Assembly: GCF_041537925.1 (NCBI RefSeq) | Contig: NZ_JBGOSH010000004.1 | Coordinates: forward strand, 1 to 64,000 | Reading direction: 5' to 3' | DNA from: Ruegeria_C sp041537925 | GTDB taxonomy: Bacteria > Pseudomonadota > Alphaproteobacteria > Rhodobacterales > Rhodobacteraceae | DNA: 64,000 bases | The notes under the pieces: model-generated | Told to the model about the DNA's origin: nothing | Seen by the model: the letters and a program-made list of their open reading frames with translations, nothing else | Database searches by the model: none | Made by a program: the position numbers and the translations under genes | Part shown: positions 17,102 through 26,327 of the stretch, piece after piece | How positions within the stretch are numbered: position 1 is the first letter of the stretch | Layout of the letters: each line of letters starts with the position of its first letter

Positions 17102-17731
17102 TTAGACGACCAGCGTTGCCTGCGTCGCGGCGCGCATCTCGTCTTCGCTGACGCCATCGGCCAGTTCCACGATCTTCAGCCCGCCTTCGACCACATCCAG
17201 CACGCCCAGATTGGTGATGATGCGATCCACGACGCCCTTACCGGTCAGGGGCAGGGTGCATTCCTTGAGCACTTTGCTGTCGCCGTGCTTGTTGGTGTGG
17301 TCCATCACCACCACCACACGACCGACACCCGCCACCAGATCCATGGCGCCGCCCATGCCCTTGACCAGCTTGCCGGGGATCATCCAGTTGGCCAGATCGC
17401 CCTTTTCGTCCACTTCCATCGCGCCCAGAATCGCCATGGCAATCTTGCCACCGCGGATCATCGCAAAGCTCTGCGCGCTGTCGAAATAGGCGGTCTGCGG
17501 CAATTCGGTGATGGTCTGCTTGCCAGCATTGATCAGGTCGGGGTCTTCCTCGCCCTCGTAAGGAAAAGGGCCCATGCCCAGCATGCCGTTTTCCGATTGC
17601 AGCGTCACATGCACATCATCGGGTATGTAGTTCGACACTAGCGTCGGGATGCCGATCCCGAGATTCACATACCAGCCGTCCTGCAATTCCTGCGCCGCGC
17701 GGGCGGCCATTTGGTTCCGGTCCCAGGGCAT
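17102..17731 (-). CDS. scoB: 3-oxoacid CoA-transferase subunit B
   Basis: The beta subunit (209 residues) of succinyl-CoA:3-ketoacid CoA-transferase, which activates acetoacetate and other 3-oxoacids with CoA in the cytosol. The catalytic glutamate lies in the SENG motif (LQSENGMLGMGPFP near residue 50), and GGAMDLVAG is the usual second motif. The ATG overlaps the stop of scoA (TGATG), a strong sign of coupled translation and a 1:1 subunit ratio. The unit ends in a hairpin terminator. Substrate preference (acetoacetate or beta-ketoadipate) cannot be settled from sequence; there are no ring-cleavage genes nearby, which favours acetoacetate. Confidence 0.9.
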   Translation of the reverse strand: MPWDRNQMAARAAQELQDGWYVNLGIGIPTLVSNYIPDDVHVTLQSENGMLGMGPFPYEGEEDPDLINAGKQTITELPQTAYFDSAQSFAMIRGGKIAMAILGAMEVDEKGDLANWMIPGKLVKGMGGAMDLVAGVGRVVVVMDHTNKHGDSKVLKECTLPLTGKGVVDRIITNLGVLDVVEGGLKIVELADGVSEDEMRAATQATLVV

Positions 17732-18453
17732 CAGGCGGTCTCCTTCTTGCGGGTGGTGCGCTGTTCGATGCGCTTTTCGTGGCTGCCGGTGATCAGGCGG
17801 TGCACATAGATGCCGGGCAGGTGGATCGAATCGGGGTCCAGCGAGCCAGTCGGCACGATCTCCTCGACCTCGGCCACGCAGATCCGGCCACAGGTGGCGG
17901 CGGGCTGGTTGAAGTTGCGCGCGGTCTTGCGAAAGACCAGATTGCCGGTCTCATCCGCCTTCCAGGCCTTCACGATGGAGAGATCGGCAAAGATGCCTTC
18001 CTCCATGATGTAGGTCTCGGGCTGGCCATCGGGGCCTGTCGGGAAATCCTTGTGTTCCTTGCCATCCGCGATCACCGTGCCCACGCCGGTCTTGGTATAG
18101 AAGCCGGGGATGCCTGCGCCGCCCGCGCGCATCCGTTCGGCCAGCGTTCCTTGCGGGTTGAACTCCAGCTCCAGTTCACCACTCAGATATTGGCGCATGA
18201 ACTCGGCATTCTCGCCCACATAAGAGCTGATCATCTTGCTGACCTGTCGGGTCTGCAACAGGATGCCGATGCCGAAATCATCGACGCCCGCATTGTTGCT
18301 GGCGAATGTCAGGTTCTTGACGCCCGAGCGTTTGATGGCCTCAAGCAGCAGTTCCGGAATGCCGCATAAGCCAAATCCGCCCGCCGCGATCAGCATGCCG
18401 TCCTCCAGCACGCCCTCCAACGCGGCATCGGCGTCGGGATAGAGTTTTTTCAT
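17731..18453 (-). CDS. scoA: 3-oxoacid CoA-transferase subunit A
   Basis: The alpha subunit (240 residues) of the same CoA-transferase, carrying the CoA-binding glycine motif GGFGLCGIPELLLEAI near residue 25. Other family blocks are FASNNAGVDDFGIGILL and GAGIPGFYTKTGVGT. The ATG at 18453 is chosen because GGAG lies 6 nt upstream; an ORF start 16 codons earlier lacks such a site. It forms a two-gene operon with scoB. Confidence 0.91.
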   Translation of the reverse strand: MKKLYPDADAALEGVLEDGMLIAAGGFGLCGIPELLLEAIKRSGVKNLTFASNNAGVDDFGIGILLQTRQVSKMISSYVGENAEFMRQYLSGELELEFNPQGTLAERMRAGGAGIPGFYTKTGVGTVIADGKEHKDFPTGPDGQPETYIMEEGIFADLSIVKAWKADETGNLVFRKTARNFNQPAATCGRICVAEVEEIVPTGSLDPDSIHLPGIYVHRLITGSHEKRIEQRTTRKKETA

Positions 18454-18576
18454 GGAAATCTCCGCAAAATCCTTATGACGCGACAGGTATTGCCGCCGCA
18501 TCCCATCGAAGTCAACGAAACTTGACGGGGTGGGTATTTCTACGGATGGGGATCGGAACTGGCATAAAGGTCAGCG

Positions 18577-18611
18577 CGCCCGTCTGAAGAGGAGGCCCTC
18601 TCAGACGGGCG
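18577..18611 (-). terminator. long hairpin just after topA
   Basis: An 11-bp stem (CGCCCGTCTGA / TCAGACGGGCG) is extended inside by a 4-bp GAGG/CCTC stem and an AGGC loop, starting 8 nt after the topA stop. There is no clear T-run on either strand, so it is called a likely transcript-end hairpin rather than a canonical intrinsic terminator. Confidence 0.65.
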
Positions 18612-18619
18612 GCATCGGA

Positions 18620-21253
18620 TCATGCGCTTTTGGCGGCGGGTTTCTTGGCAGCGGTTTTCTTTTTTGGCGCAGCTTTCTTGCGCCCGCCTTTCTTGGCGGC
18701 TTTCTCAGCAATCAGCTCGACCGCCATTTCCATGGTCACATCGGCGGGTTCGGTGCCTTTGGGCAGGGTTGCATTCACCTTCTCCCATTTGACGTAAGGC
18801 CCGTACCGACCTTCCATGACATTCACCGCGCCGCCGCTTTCAGGATGCTCGCCCAACTCTTTCAAAGGCTTGACCGCCGCGCCACGTCCCCCGCGCGACG
18901 CGGCTTTCTGCGCCAGCACCTCCACCGCGCGGTTCATGCCGATGGTAAAGACCTCATCGGCTTCCTTGAGGTTGGCATAAAGACGGCCGTGCTTGACGAA
19001 GGGGCCATAGCGCCCAATCCCGGCCTCGATCATCTCGCCATCCTCGGGATGCGCGCCGACCTCGCGAGGCAAGGAGAGCAGCATCAGTGCTTTCTCAAGG
19101 TCCAGATCATCCGGCGACCAGCCCTTGGGCAGGCTGGCGCGCGGGGGTTTCTTGTTCTCTTCCGTGGGCTCGCCACGTTGCACATAGGGTCCGAACCGGC
19201 CTTTCTTCAGGCTGATCTCGTCGCCCGCATCCTCGCCCAGAACCCGGTCACCGGTATCATCGGCATCACCGCTGATCGGGCGGGTATAGCGACATTCGGG
19301 GTAGTTTCCACAGCCCACGAACCCGCCGGTGCGCGAGGTCTTGAGGTGCAACTGACCGGCGCCGCATTTGGGGCAGATCCGCGGGTCCGAGCCATCTTCG
19401 CGCGGTGGGTAAAGCTGCGGCGCCAGCGCCGCGTCCAGCTTGTCGAGCACTTCGGTGATACGCAGTTCCGAGGTTTCCGAGATCGCCGCCGAGAAATCGC
19501 GCCAGAATCGGCCCAGCAGGTCCTTGTAATCTGCATCCCCGGCGCTGACATTGTCCAACTGCTCTTCCAGATTGGCGGTGAACTCATAGCCGACATATTG
19601 CCGGAAGAAGTTCAGCAGGAAGATGGTGACGATCCGGCCTTTTTCCTCGGGGATCAGCCGGTTCTTGTCCTTGCGCACATATTCGCGGTCCTGAATCGTG
19701 GTCACGATCGAGGCATAGGTCGAAGGCCGCCCGATCCCCAGCTCTTCCATCCGCTTGACCAGTGTCGCTTCGGTATAGCGCGGCGGGGGCTGCGTGTGGT
19801 GCTGCAGCGCCAGCACCGCCTCGTTTTCGGCCAGCACCGCCTCTTTCGCCACTTTCGCGCCTTCGGTTACCTGCGCTTCGCCTGTAGCCTTGGCGAACTG
19901 ATCGGACAACGAGGTTTTGGCGAAGACCGCGCGTTCACCCTGCATGATCTGCGGCAGGCGCTTGTCGTCATCATCGGCCACATCGTCGCGGCCTTCTTCA
20001 TAGACGCGCATGAAACCATCAAACAGCACCACCTGACCGGTGGCGCGCAGTCCGACCTGCGCGTCTTCGCTGGTGATGTCGACAGTGGTGCGTTCCAGCC
20101 GGGCCGCCGCCATCTGGCAGGCCAGGGTGCGTTTCCAGATCAGATCATAGAGCTTGCGCTGATCCGGTTCCTTCAACTTGAGCGCTTCGGCATCGCGCGT
20201 CATGTCCGTTGGCCGGATACATTCATGCGCTTCCTGGGCGTTCTTGGCCTTGTTCTTGTACATGCGAGGGCTGTCCGGCACGTATTCAGCGCCAAATCGG
20301 TCCTTGATCGCGTCGCGCGCAGCGGTGACGGCCTCGGGGGCCATGTCGATCCCGTCGGTCCGCATATAAGTAATGTAGCCCGCCTCATAGAGGCGCTGCG
20401 CCGTGCTCATGGTCTGCCGCGCACCCATGCCGAATTTGCGGCTGGCCTCCTGCTGCAGGGTCGAGGTCATGAACGGGGCCGAGGGGTTGCGCGCGGCGGG
20501 CTTTGCCTCGACCGAGGTCACACTCAGCGCGCGGCTGGTGATCGCCTGCACGGCCAGTTCGGCCTGGGTGGCGTTGCCGATATCGTGCTTGTCCAGCTTC
20601 TTGCCGGCCAGTGTGGTCAGCCGTGCTTCATAAGTCTGGCCGCGCGGGGTCTCGAAGATCGCCTTGACGGACCAGTATTCGACCGGCTTGAAGGCCTCGA
20701 TCTCCATTTCGCGCTCGACGATCAGGCGCAGGCAGACCGATTGCACGCGGCCTGCCGATTTCGCGCCGGGCAACTTGCGCCAGAGCACGGGACTGAGGTT
20801 GAAGCCCACCAGATAGTCCAGCGCGCGGCGGGCCAGATAGGCCTCGACCAGAGGCATGTCGACCTGGCGCGGGTTCTGCATTGCCTCGGTGACGGCGGAT
20901 TTGGTGATTGCGTTGAACACCACCCGGCTGACCGGCGTATCCTTTTTGATTGAGCGGCGTTTGGTCAGCGCCTCCTGCAGGTGCCAGCTGATCGCTTCCC
21001 CCTCGCGGTCGGGGTCGGTGGCGAGGATCAGCTCGTTGTCGTCTTTCAAGGCGTCAGCGATGGCTTTGACATGTTTGCGGCTATCGGTTCCGACCTCCCA
21101 TTTCATGTCGAACTCATGCTCGGTATCGACCGATCCGTCCTTGGGCGGCAAGTCACGCACATGGCCGTAAGAGGCCAAAACCGTGTAGTCAGAGCCAAGA
21201 TACTTATTGATCGTTTTTGCCTTGGCCGGGGATTCTACAACAACTACAGGCAT
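18620..21253 (-). CDS. topA: DNA topoisomerase I
   Basis: A type IA topoisomerase (877 residues) that relaxes negative supercoils. The Toprim domain opens the protein (VVVESPAKAKTI, then ATDPDREGEAISWHL). The catalytic tyrosine is Y296 in ITYMRTDG, within the usual YMRTD block. A C4 zinc-ribbon-type motif (CPKCGAGQLHLK, GCGNYPECRYTRP) is near residue 630, followed by three C-terminal repeats with GRFGPYVQ, RYGPFVK and GRYGPYVK. The last 25 residues are a lysine/alanine tail as often seen in alphaproteobacteria. The reverse strand holds an 807-codon open frame that is a composition artefact. topA follows dprA on the same strand. Confidence 0.96.
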   Translation of the reverse strand: MPVVVVESPAKAKTINKYLGSDYTVLASYGHVRDLPPKDGSVDTEHEFDMKWEVGTDSRKHVKAIADALKDDNELILATDPDREGEAISWHLQEALTKRRSIKKDTPVSRVVFNAITKSAVTEAMQNPRQVDMPLVEAYLARRALDYLVGFNLSPVLWRKLPGAKSAGRVQSVCLRLIVEREMEIEAFKPVEYWSVKAIFETPRGQTYEARLTTLAGKKLDKHDIGNATQAELAVQAITSRALSVTSVEAKPAARNPSAPFMTSTLQQEASRKFGMGARQTMSTAQRLYEAGYITYMRTDGIDMAPEAVTAARDAIKDRFGAEYVPDSPRMYKNKAKNAQEAHECIRPTDMTRDAEALKLKEPDQRKLYDLIWKRTLACQMAAARLERTTVDITSEDAQVGLRATGQVVLFDGFMRVYEEGRDDVADDDDKRLPQIMQGERAVFAKTSLSDQFAKATGEAQVTEGAKVAKEAVLAENEAVLALQHHTQPPPRYTEATLVKRMEELGIGRPSTYASIVTTIQDREYVRKDKNRLIPEEKGRIVTIFLLNFFRQYVGYEFTANLEEQLDNVSAGDADYKDLLGRFWRDFSAAISETSELRITEVLDKLDAALAPQLYPPREDGSDPRICPKCGAGQLHLKTSRTGGFVGCGNYPECRYTRPISGDADDTGDRVLGEDAGDEISLKKGRFGPYVQRGEPTEENKKPPRASLPKGWSPDDLDLEKALMLLSLPREVGAHPEDGEMIEAGIGRYGPFVKHGRLYANLKEADEVFTIGMNRAVEVLAQKAASRGGRGAAVKPLKELGEHPESGGAVNVMEGRYGPYVKWEKVNATLPKGTEPADVTMEMAVELIAEKAAKKGGRKKAAPKKKTAAKKPAAKSA

Positions 21254-21460
21254 TTATATTAAAACCTCATGCAACGAACACGGCGCGTTCTATGGCCGGG
21301 CAACATGTGGGGTGCAAGAGGGAATTGTCAATCCGCCAGAATCTGCCCCGACGAAAGGCCGCGGTTTTCTGCAGCGTGCCGGATCGCAAGATCGTCAAGT
21401 AGTTGGCGCGCGGGTGTGAATTTGCCGGTTTGCGATGCAGTTGCTGAAACGAACCGGCGG

Positions 21461-22612
21461 TCAATTTGCCAGTGCCAGGAGCCCGCCCACTTGCCGCTGA
21501 ATCTTGCCGTCCAGTTCCAAGTCCACGATGGCGGGTCCAACGTCCCCCGGTGCGGCACCGAGATCGCGGATCAGCTGATCCTCGGCGATCGGCGAGGGGC
21601 CGAGCCGGTTCAAGATCTGCCCATGCAGTTGCGCGGTGTCGTGCAGGGTTCGCGTTTGCGGTGTTTGCGGCAGGTCCTCCATCAGGTTGGCCAGTTCGGG
21701 TTGAGGCGCGGCAGGTTCTTCGGCGGGTAGCGCTGCGATCACGTCCTCGGCGTTGCGCACCAGTTGCGCGCCGTCACGGATCAGATGGTTACAGCCCGCC
21801 GCGCGTGCATCAAAAGGGTGACCGGGCACTGCCAGCACATCGCGCCCCTGATCCAGCGCGTCGCGCGCGGTGATGAGGCTGCCGGACTTGGCGGCGGCCT
21901 CGACCACGACAACGGCCCGCGCCAGGCCCGAGATGATCCGGTTGCGGCGCGGGAAATGCCGCGCCTGTGGCGACAGGCGGGCAGGTTGCTCGGAAATCCG
22001 CAGGCCCTGCGCGGCGATATTCTCCGCAAGATGTGTGTTTTCGGCCGGATAGATCACGTCCACGCCGCCCGCCATGACGGCAATGGTTCCGGTCTTGAGC
22101 GCGGCGGTATGGGCGGCGGCGTCAATGCCACGGGCCAGCCCCGACACGACCACAAAGCCCCTGGATCCGAGGTCATGCGCCAGCGCCCGGGCCATTCTTG
22201 TACCGAGGGAGGAGCTGTTGCGCGCGCCCACCATTGCGATAATCGGACGGTGCAGCAGCGATACGTCGCCCATCGTCCAAAGCACCGGCGGCGCATCGTT
22301 GAGGTCGATCAGCTGACGCGGATAATCGGGGTCACCCAGGCACAAAAGCCGCGCGCGGGCGGCTTTTGCGGCTTTGAATTCTGCCTCGACCACGCCGGGA
22401 GGACATGTTTCATAGCCCTCGACCCCGGCCTTGCGCGCCACTTCGGGCAGCGCCGACAGCGCGTTCTGCGCCGTACCGTGTTCCGACATGAGCCGACGAA
22501 ACGTCGCTGGGCCAACCCGTCTCGAGCGCAGAAGACGGAGCCACGCGAACCGGTCATCTTCCGTGGTGGGTGGGAGTGGGGGGTGATAGGAAGAAATGTG
22601 ATCTTCGGTCAT
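21461..22612 (-). CDS. dprA: DNA-processing protein DprA
   Basis: The DprA/Smf protein (383 residues), which loads RecA onto incoming single-stranded DNA during transformation. The Rossmann-like core is clear: MVGARNSSSLGTRMA, VVSGLARGIDAAAHT, GVDVIYPAENTHLAENI and HFPRRNRIISGLA. A SAM-like N-terminal domain lies in the first 90 residues and a winged-helix C-terminus in the last 70 (ILNRLGPSPIAEDQLIRDL). The ATG at 22612 is the only good start near the family N-terminus. It is followed by topA, the common alphaproteobacterial order, with a 207-nt gap in which no gene is seen. Confidence 0.93.
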   Translation of the reverse strand: MTEDHISSYHPPLPPTTEDDRFAWLRLLRSRRVGPATFRRLMSEHGTAQNALSALPEVARKAGVEGYETCPPGVVEAEFKAAKAARARLLCLGDPDYPRQLIDLNDAPPVLWTMGDVSLLHRPIIAMVGARNSSSLGTRMARALAHDLGSRGFVVVSGLARGIDAAAHTAALKTGTIAVMAGGVDVIYPAENTHLAENIAAQGLRISEQPARLSPQARHFPRRNRIISGLARAVVVVEAAAKSGSLITARDALDQGRDVLAVPGHPFDARAAGCNHLIRDGAQLVRNAEDVIAALPAEEPAAPQPELANLMEDLPQTPQTRTLHDTAQLHGQILNRLGPSPIAEDQLIRDLGAAPGDVGPAIVDLELDGKIQRQVGGLLALAN

Positions 22613-22708
22613 CCGTGGCTCCGCTTCTGTGCAGAACCGGTGTACGACTCACCAGGTTAACATCCCATGAATCGGTGCAAATTTGCCGAAGATTGTCGAG
22701 TTTCCCGC

Positions 22709-24130
22709 TCAGGCCGCCGATCCACCCACCGTCAGCCCGTCCATCAGCACGGTTGGCTGGCCTACGCCCACCGGAACCCATTGGCCATCCTTGCCGCAAG
22801 TGCCCATGCCGGGATCGAGCGCCATGTCATTGCCAAGCCCGCGCACCTGCTTCAACGCCGATGGGCCGTCGCCGATCAGCGTCGCGCCCTTGACCGGTGC
22901 GCCGATCTTGCCGTTCTCGATCCGGTAGGCCTCGGTGCAGGAGAACACGAACTTGCCGTTGGTGATATCCACCTGCCCACCGCCGAATCCCACTGCCCAG
23001 ATGCCGTCCTTGATCTCGGCCACCAGATCCTCGGGCTTTGCATCCCCACCCAGCATCACCGTGTTGGTCATGCGCGGCATCGGTTTGTGGGCATAGCTCT
23101 GCCGCCGCCCGTTGCCAGTTGGGTCCACCCCCATCAGACGCGCGTTCTGCCGGTCCTGCATATAGCCCACCAGAACACCGTCCTCGATCAGCGTTGTCCG
23201 GCCCGAGGGCGTGCCCTCGTCGTCCACCGAGATCGAGCCGCGCCGGTCCGGGATCGTGCCATCATCCAGAACGGTCACGCCTTTGGCGGCCACCTGCTGG
23301 CCCATCAGCCCGGCAAAGGCGGAGCTGCCCTTGCGGTTGAAATCGCCCTCCAGCCCGTGGCCGATCGCCTCGTGCAGCAGGATGCCAGGCCAGCCGGGGC
23401 CCAACGCCACTTCCATCACGCCGGCAGGAGCGGGCACCGCGTCCAGGTTTACCTTGGCGATCCTGAGTGCCTCGCGCGCTTTTGCCTGCCAGTCCGCCGG
23501 GTCGATCAACCCATCGAGACCCACACGCCCGCCGCCACCAGCAGAGCCGCTTTCGCGACGTCCATCCTGCTCGACGATGACCGAGATGTTCAACCGGGTC
23601 ATCGGGCGCGTGTCTCGCACCACTGCACCGTCGGGGCGCAGGATCGCGACCTCTTGCAACGAGGCGGCAATCGACGCGGTCACTTGCACTACCCTCGCGT
23701 CAAGGTCGCGGGTAAAGGCGTCGATCTCGCGCAGCGTGTCGATCTTGACAGGGAACTCGGCCGAGGCGATCGGATCGTCATCGGTATAAAGCCTTGTGTT
23801 GGTAGGGGCGGGGCCATCGGCCAACGTGCCGCCGCCATCTCCCACGGCCAGACGCGCGGTCTCCGCCGCCCGCCGCAGCGCCGGGATCGAGACATCGGTG
23901 GAATGGGCATACCCGGCCACCTCGCCCCGGACCGCGCGCAGCCCGAATCCCTCAGCCGCGTCATAAGAGGCGCTACGCAGCCGCCCGTCGTCAAAAGTCA
24001 GCGACTCGGACCGGCGGCGTTCGACAAATAGCTCGCCATCATCCGCGCCCCCGGTCGCGTACCGCAACACGTCCAGCGCCTCGTCCTGCGGAAGGGCGGT
24101 GTCGAAGGGGCGGAACGGGGTCTCTGACAT
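22709..24130 (-). CDS. tldD: metalloprotease TldD
   Basis: The catalytic subunit of the TldD/TldE (PmbA) heterodimeric protease, 473 residues, which degrades unfolded peptides and matures some modified peptides. The zinc motif HEAIGHGLEGDF (HExxxH) is near residue 255, inside the conserved block ending FNRKGSSAF. The partner gene tldE is not in this window. The start codon lies only 17 nt from a perfect FNR-type box, so its transcription may respond to oxygen. It is divergent from ctaC. Confidence 0.94.
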   Translation of the reverse strand: MSETPFRPFDTALPQDEALDVLRYATGGADDGELFVERRRSESLTFDDGRLRSASYDAAEGFGLRAVRGEVAGYAHSTDVSIPALRRAAETARLAVGDGGGTLADGPAPTNTRLYTDDDPIASAEFPVKIDTLREIDAFTRDLDARVVQVTASIAASLQEVAILRPDGAVVRDTRPMTRLNISVIVEQDGRRESGSAGGGGRVGLDGLIDPADWQAKAREALRIAKVNLDAVPAPAGVMEVALGPGWPGILLHEAIGHGLEGDFNRKGSSAFAGLMGQQVAAKGVTVLDDGTIPDRRGSISVDDEGTPSGRTTLIEDGVLVGYMQDRQNARLMGVDPTGNGRRQSYAHKPMPRMTNTVMLGGDAKPEDLVAEIKDGIWAVGFGGGQVDITNGKFVFSCTEAYRIENGKIGAPVKGATLIGDGPSALKQVRGLGNDMALDPGMGTCGKDGQWVPVGVGQPTVLMDGLTVGGSAA

Positions 24131-24147
24131 GCGTTTGGTCTCTTTAT

Positions 24148-24161
24148 TTGATCCAGATCAA
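24148..24161. promoter_or_regulatory. FNR/FnrL-type operator between tldD and ctaC
   Basis: The sequence TTGATCCAGATCAA is a perfect TTGAT-N4-ATCAA palindrome, the consensus of FNR-family regulators (FnrL in Rhodobacterales). It lies 18-31 nt upstream of the tldD start and about 145 nt upstream of ctaC. A TTGACG element at 24175 might be the -35 box of ctaC. From the position, it could block tldD transcription, control the aa3 oxidase operon, or both; the direction of control is inference. Confidence 0.75.
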
Positions 24162-24305
24162 AAATAGCGTCTGTTTGACGCAAGCATTTTGCTTTATCTG
24201 CCTCCCGGAATATGGTTTTTACCGCAGCCAATGACAACGGTCGGAATCTGAATTGATTCATCTCGGCCGGACAGGGACGCAAAGATCAACCGATCAGGAC
24301 AGAAA

Positions 24306-25142
24306 ATGAAGAACGTTTTGACGCTTTCGGGGCTTCTCGCCACCCTTACGAGCTTGCCAGCAATGGCGCAGGAGCTTGAGATAATCGGCAAGCCCGTAGA
24401 CGGCGGGGTCGGCTTCCAGCCCGCCGCGACCGAACTGGCCCGCGACTTGCAATGGCTGGATGGCCTGATCCTCGTGATCATCACGATCATCTGCGTGTTT
24501 GTCGCCGGATTGCTGCTTTATGCCATCATGCGCTACAACAGCCGCGTGAACCCGACCCCGGCGAAGTTTTCGCACTACACCCCAGTCGAGATCGCCTGGA
24601 CCGTGGGGCCGATCCTGATCCTGGTGTTGATCGGGGCCTATTCGCTACCGGTTCTGTTCAAGCAGCAGGAAATCCCCGAGGCGGACCTGACCATCAAGGT
24701 CACCGGCTATCAGTGGTACTGGGGCTATGAATATGTCGATCACGAGTTCGAGTTCGAAAGTTTCATGCTGGGCCGTGAGGGGCTTGAGGCCGCAGGCTAT
24801 AGCCAAGACGAATACCTGCTGGCCACCGATACTGCCGTGGTTGTTCCGATCAACAAGATCGTGGTGATGCAGGTGACCGGGGCCGACGTGATCCATTCCT
24901 GGACCATTCCCGCCTTCGGCGTGAAACAGGACGCGGTGCCGGGCCGTCTGGCAGAGTTGTGGTTCAAGGCCGAAAAAGAAGGTATCTACTTTGGCCAGTG
25001 TTCAGAGCTGTGCGGCAAGGACCACGCCTATATGCCGATCACCGTCAAGGTGGTCAGCCAGGAAGCCTACGACGAATGGCTGAAGGGCGCGATCGACGAA
25101 TATGCCGGTCTGCCGCAAAGCTATCAGGTGGCTTCGCAGTAA
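24306..25142 (+). CDS. ctaC: cytochrome c oxidase subunit II
   Basis: Subunit II of an aa3-type cytochrome c oxidase (278 residues), which holds the CuA centre in the periplasm and accepts electrons from cytochrome c. A signal peptide ends at PAMAQE; two transmembrane helices follow (WLDGLILVIITIICVFVAG and IAWTVGPILILVLIGAY). CuA ligands are intact: HSWTIPAFGVKQDAVPG, then GQCSELCGKDHAYMPI. The GYQWYWGYEY aromatic patch is the electron entry site. AGGAC precedes the ATG. It is the first gene of the ctaC-ctaB-ctaG-ctaE run; subunit I (ctaD) is not in the window. Confidence 0.96.
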   Translation: MKNVLTLSGLLATLTSLPAMAQELEIIGKPVDGGVGFQPAATELARDLQWLDGLILVIITIICVFVAGLLLYAIMRYNSRVNPTPAKFSHYTPVEIAWTVGPILILVLIGAYSLPVLFKQQEIPEADLTIKVTGYQWYWGYEYVDHEFEFESFMLGREGLEAAGYSQDEYLLATDTAVVVPINKIVVMQVTGADVIHSWTIPAFGVKQDAVPGRLAELWFKAEKEGIYFGQCSELCGKDHAYMPITVKVVSQEAYDEWLKGAIDEYAGLPQSYQVASQ

Positions 25143-25212
25143 CGGCGACCCACTGCACTGAAACGATGCAGGGTGCGTGATTTCACGCACCTTTCGACCC
25201 AAAAGGACCAAG

Positions 25213-26169
25213 ATGAGCGACGCGAGCATCAATGCCAGCACAGCCCAGAGCGCGGGCCGCGAGGACGAAGCCAGTTTCGGCGATTACTTCGCCCTGCTGA
25301 AACCCCGCGTGATGTCGCTTGTGGTGTTTACTGCGCTGGTTGGATTGCTGGCGGCACCGGTGCCTGTGCATCCGGTGATCGGGTTCTGCGCGATTCTCTT
25401 CATTGCCATCGGCGGCGGTGCCTCGGGTGCGCTCAACATGTGGTGGGACGCTGATATTGACCGGGTGATGAAACGCACCAAGGGGCGTCCGATCCCTGCA
25501 GGCAAGATCGAGCCGGGCGAAGCCATGGCACTGGGATTGGCGCTGTCGGGGCTCAGCGTGATCATGCTGGGTCTGGCGACCAATGTTATTGCCGGCGTTT
25601 TTCTGGCGTTCACCATCTTCTTCTACGCTGTGGTCTACACCATGTGGCTCAAGCGTTCGACGCCGCATAACATCGTGATCGGTGGCGCGGCGGGGGCCTT
25701 CCCGCCGGTGATCGGTTGGATCGCCGCAACCGGGTCGATGTCGGTGGAACCATGGTTGATGTTCGCGTTGACCTTCATGTGGACGCCACCGCATTTCTGG
25801 GCGTTGGCGCTGTTCATGCGCAGCGACTACGACGATGCCGGCGTGCCGATGCTGACCGTGACCCATGGCCGCCCGGCGACACGGGTGCATATCCTCGTTT
25901 ACACTATCCTGCTGGCGCTGCTGGCGGTGGGGACGGCGTTCTCGGGCATTGGTGGTCCGCTCTATCTGGCAGTTGCGCTGGTGCTGAACGCGCTCTTCCT
26001 GCGCGGCGCCTGGCGCATCTGGCACCGGGATGAGGACATGTCCGAGGCAGACAATTTCAAGGTCGAACGTGGGTTCTTCAAACTGTCGCTGCTCTACCTC
26101 TTCCTGCATTTCGGCGCGATTCTGGTGGAAGCGCTGCTCAAGCCCTACGGGCTGGGAGGCTGGTCATGA
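25213..26169 (+). CDS. ctaB: protohaem IX farnesyltransferase (haem O synthase)
   Basis: A UbiA-family membrane prenyltransferase (318 residues) that farnesylates haem B to haem O for the oxidase. The first polyprenyl-binding motif is NMWWDADIDRVMKRT near residue 77, followed by the GRPIPAGKI block; the second aspartate-rich motif is RSDYDDAGVPML. About eight to nine hydrophobic helices are visible. The ATG at 25213 has AAGGA 7 nt upstream; an earlier in-frame ATG lacks this. Its stop overlaps the start of the next small gene (ATGA). Confidence 0.95.
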   Translation: MSDASINASTAQSAGREDEASFGDYFALLKPRVMSLVVFTALVGLLAAPVPVHPVIGFCAILFIAIGGGASGALNMWWDADIDRVMKRTKGRPIPAGKIEPGEAMALGLALSGLSVIMLGLATNVIAGVFLAFTIFFYAVVYTMWLKRSTPHNIVIGGAAGAFPPVIGWIAATGSMSVEPWLMFALTFMWTPPHFWALALFMRSDYDDAGVPMLTVTHGRPATRVHILVYTILLALLAVGTAFSGIGGPLYLAVALVLNALFLRGAWRIWHRDEDMSEADNFKVERGFFKLSLLYLFLHFGAILVEALLKPYGLGGWS

Positions 26170-26327
26170 GCCTGCGTCAGCCGCATGAACTGCACAAGCG
26201 CCGCTATGGCCGCAATCTGGGCGTTGCCCTGACGTTGGCGGCATTCATCGTGATCGTCTTTGGCTTGACCGTGGTGAAAGTGACCCGCGGTGATTTTGAG
26301 CCTCCGCGCGGCGAGGTGCAAAACTGA
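26166..26327 (+). CDS. 53-residue membrane protein between ctaB and ctaG
   Basis: A very short gene with one transmembrane segment (LGVALTLAAFIVIVFGLTVVKV, residues about 18-40), a basic N-terminus (HKRRYGRN) and the tail GDFEPPRGEVQN. It overlaps ctaB by 4 nt (ATGA) and ctaG by 1 nt (TGATG), so it is almost certainly translated with them. Similar one-helix proteins occur at this place in alphaproteobacterial oxidase operons (sometimes called CoxF), and it may take part in oxidase assembly. The exact role is unknown. Confidence 0.85.
   Translation: MSLRQPHELHKRRYGRNLGVALTLAAFIVIVFGLTVVKVTRGDFEPPRGEVQN

Noticed and set aside
18530..20953. 807-codon open frame on the plus strand
   Set aside because: It is fully antisense to topA, whose protein has every expected motif; long antisense frames are common in GC-rich DNA, and its translation shows only composition-driven sequence.
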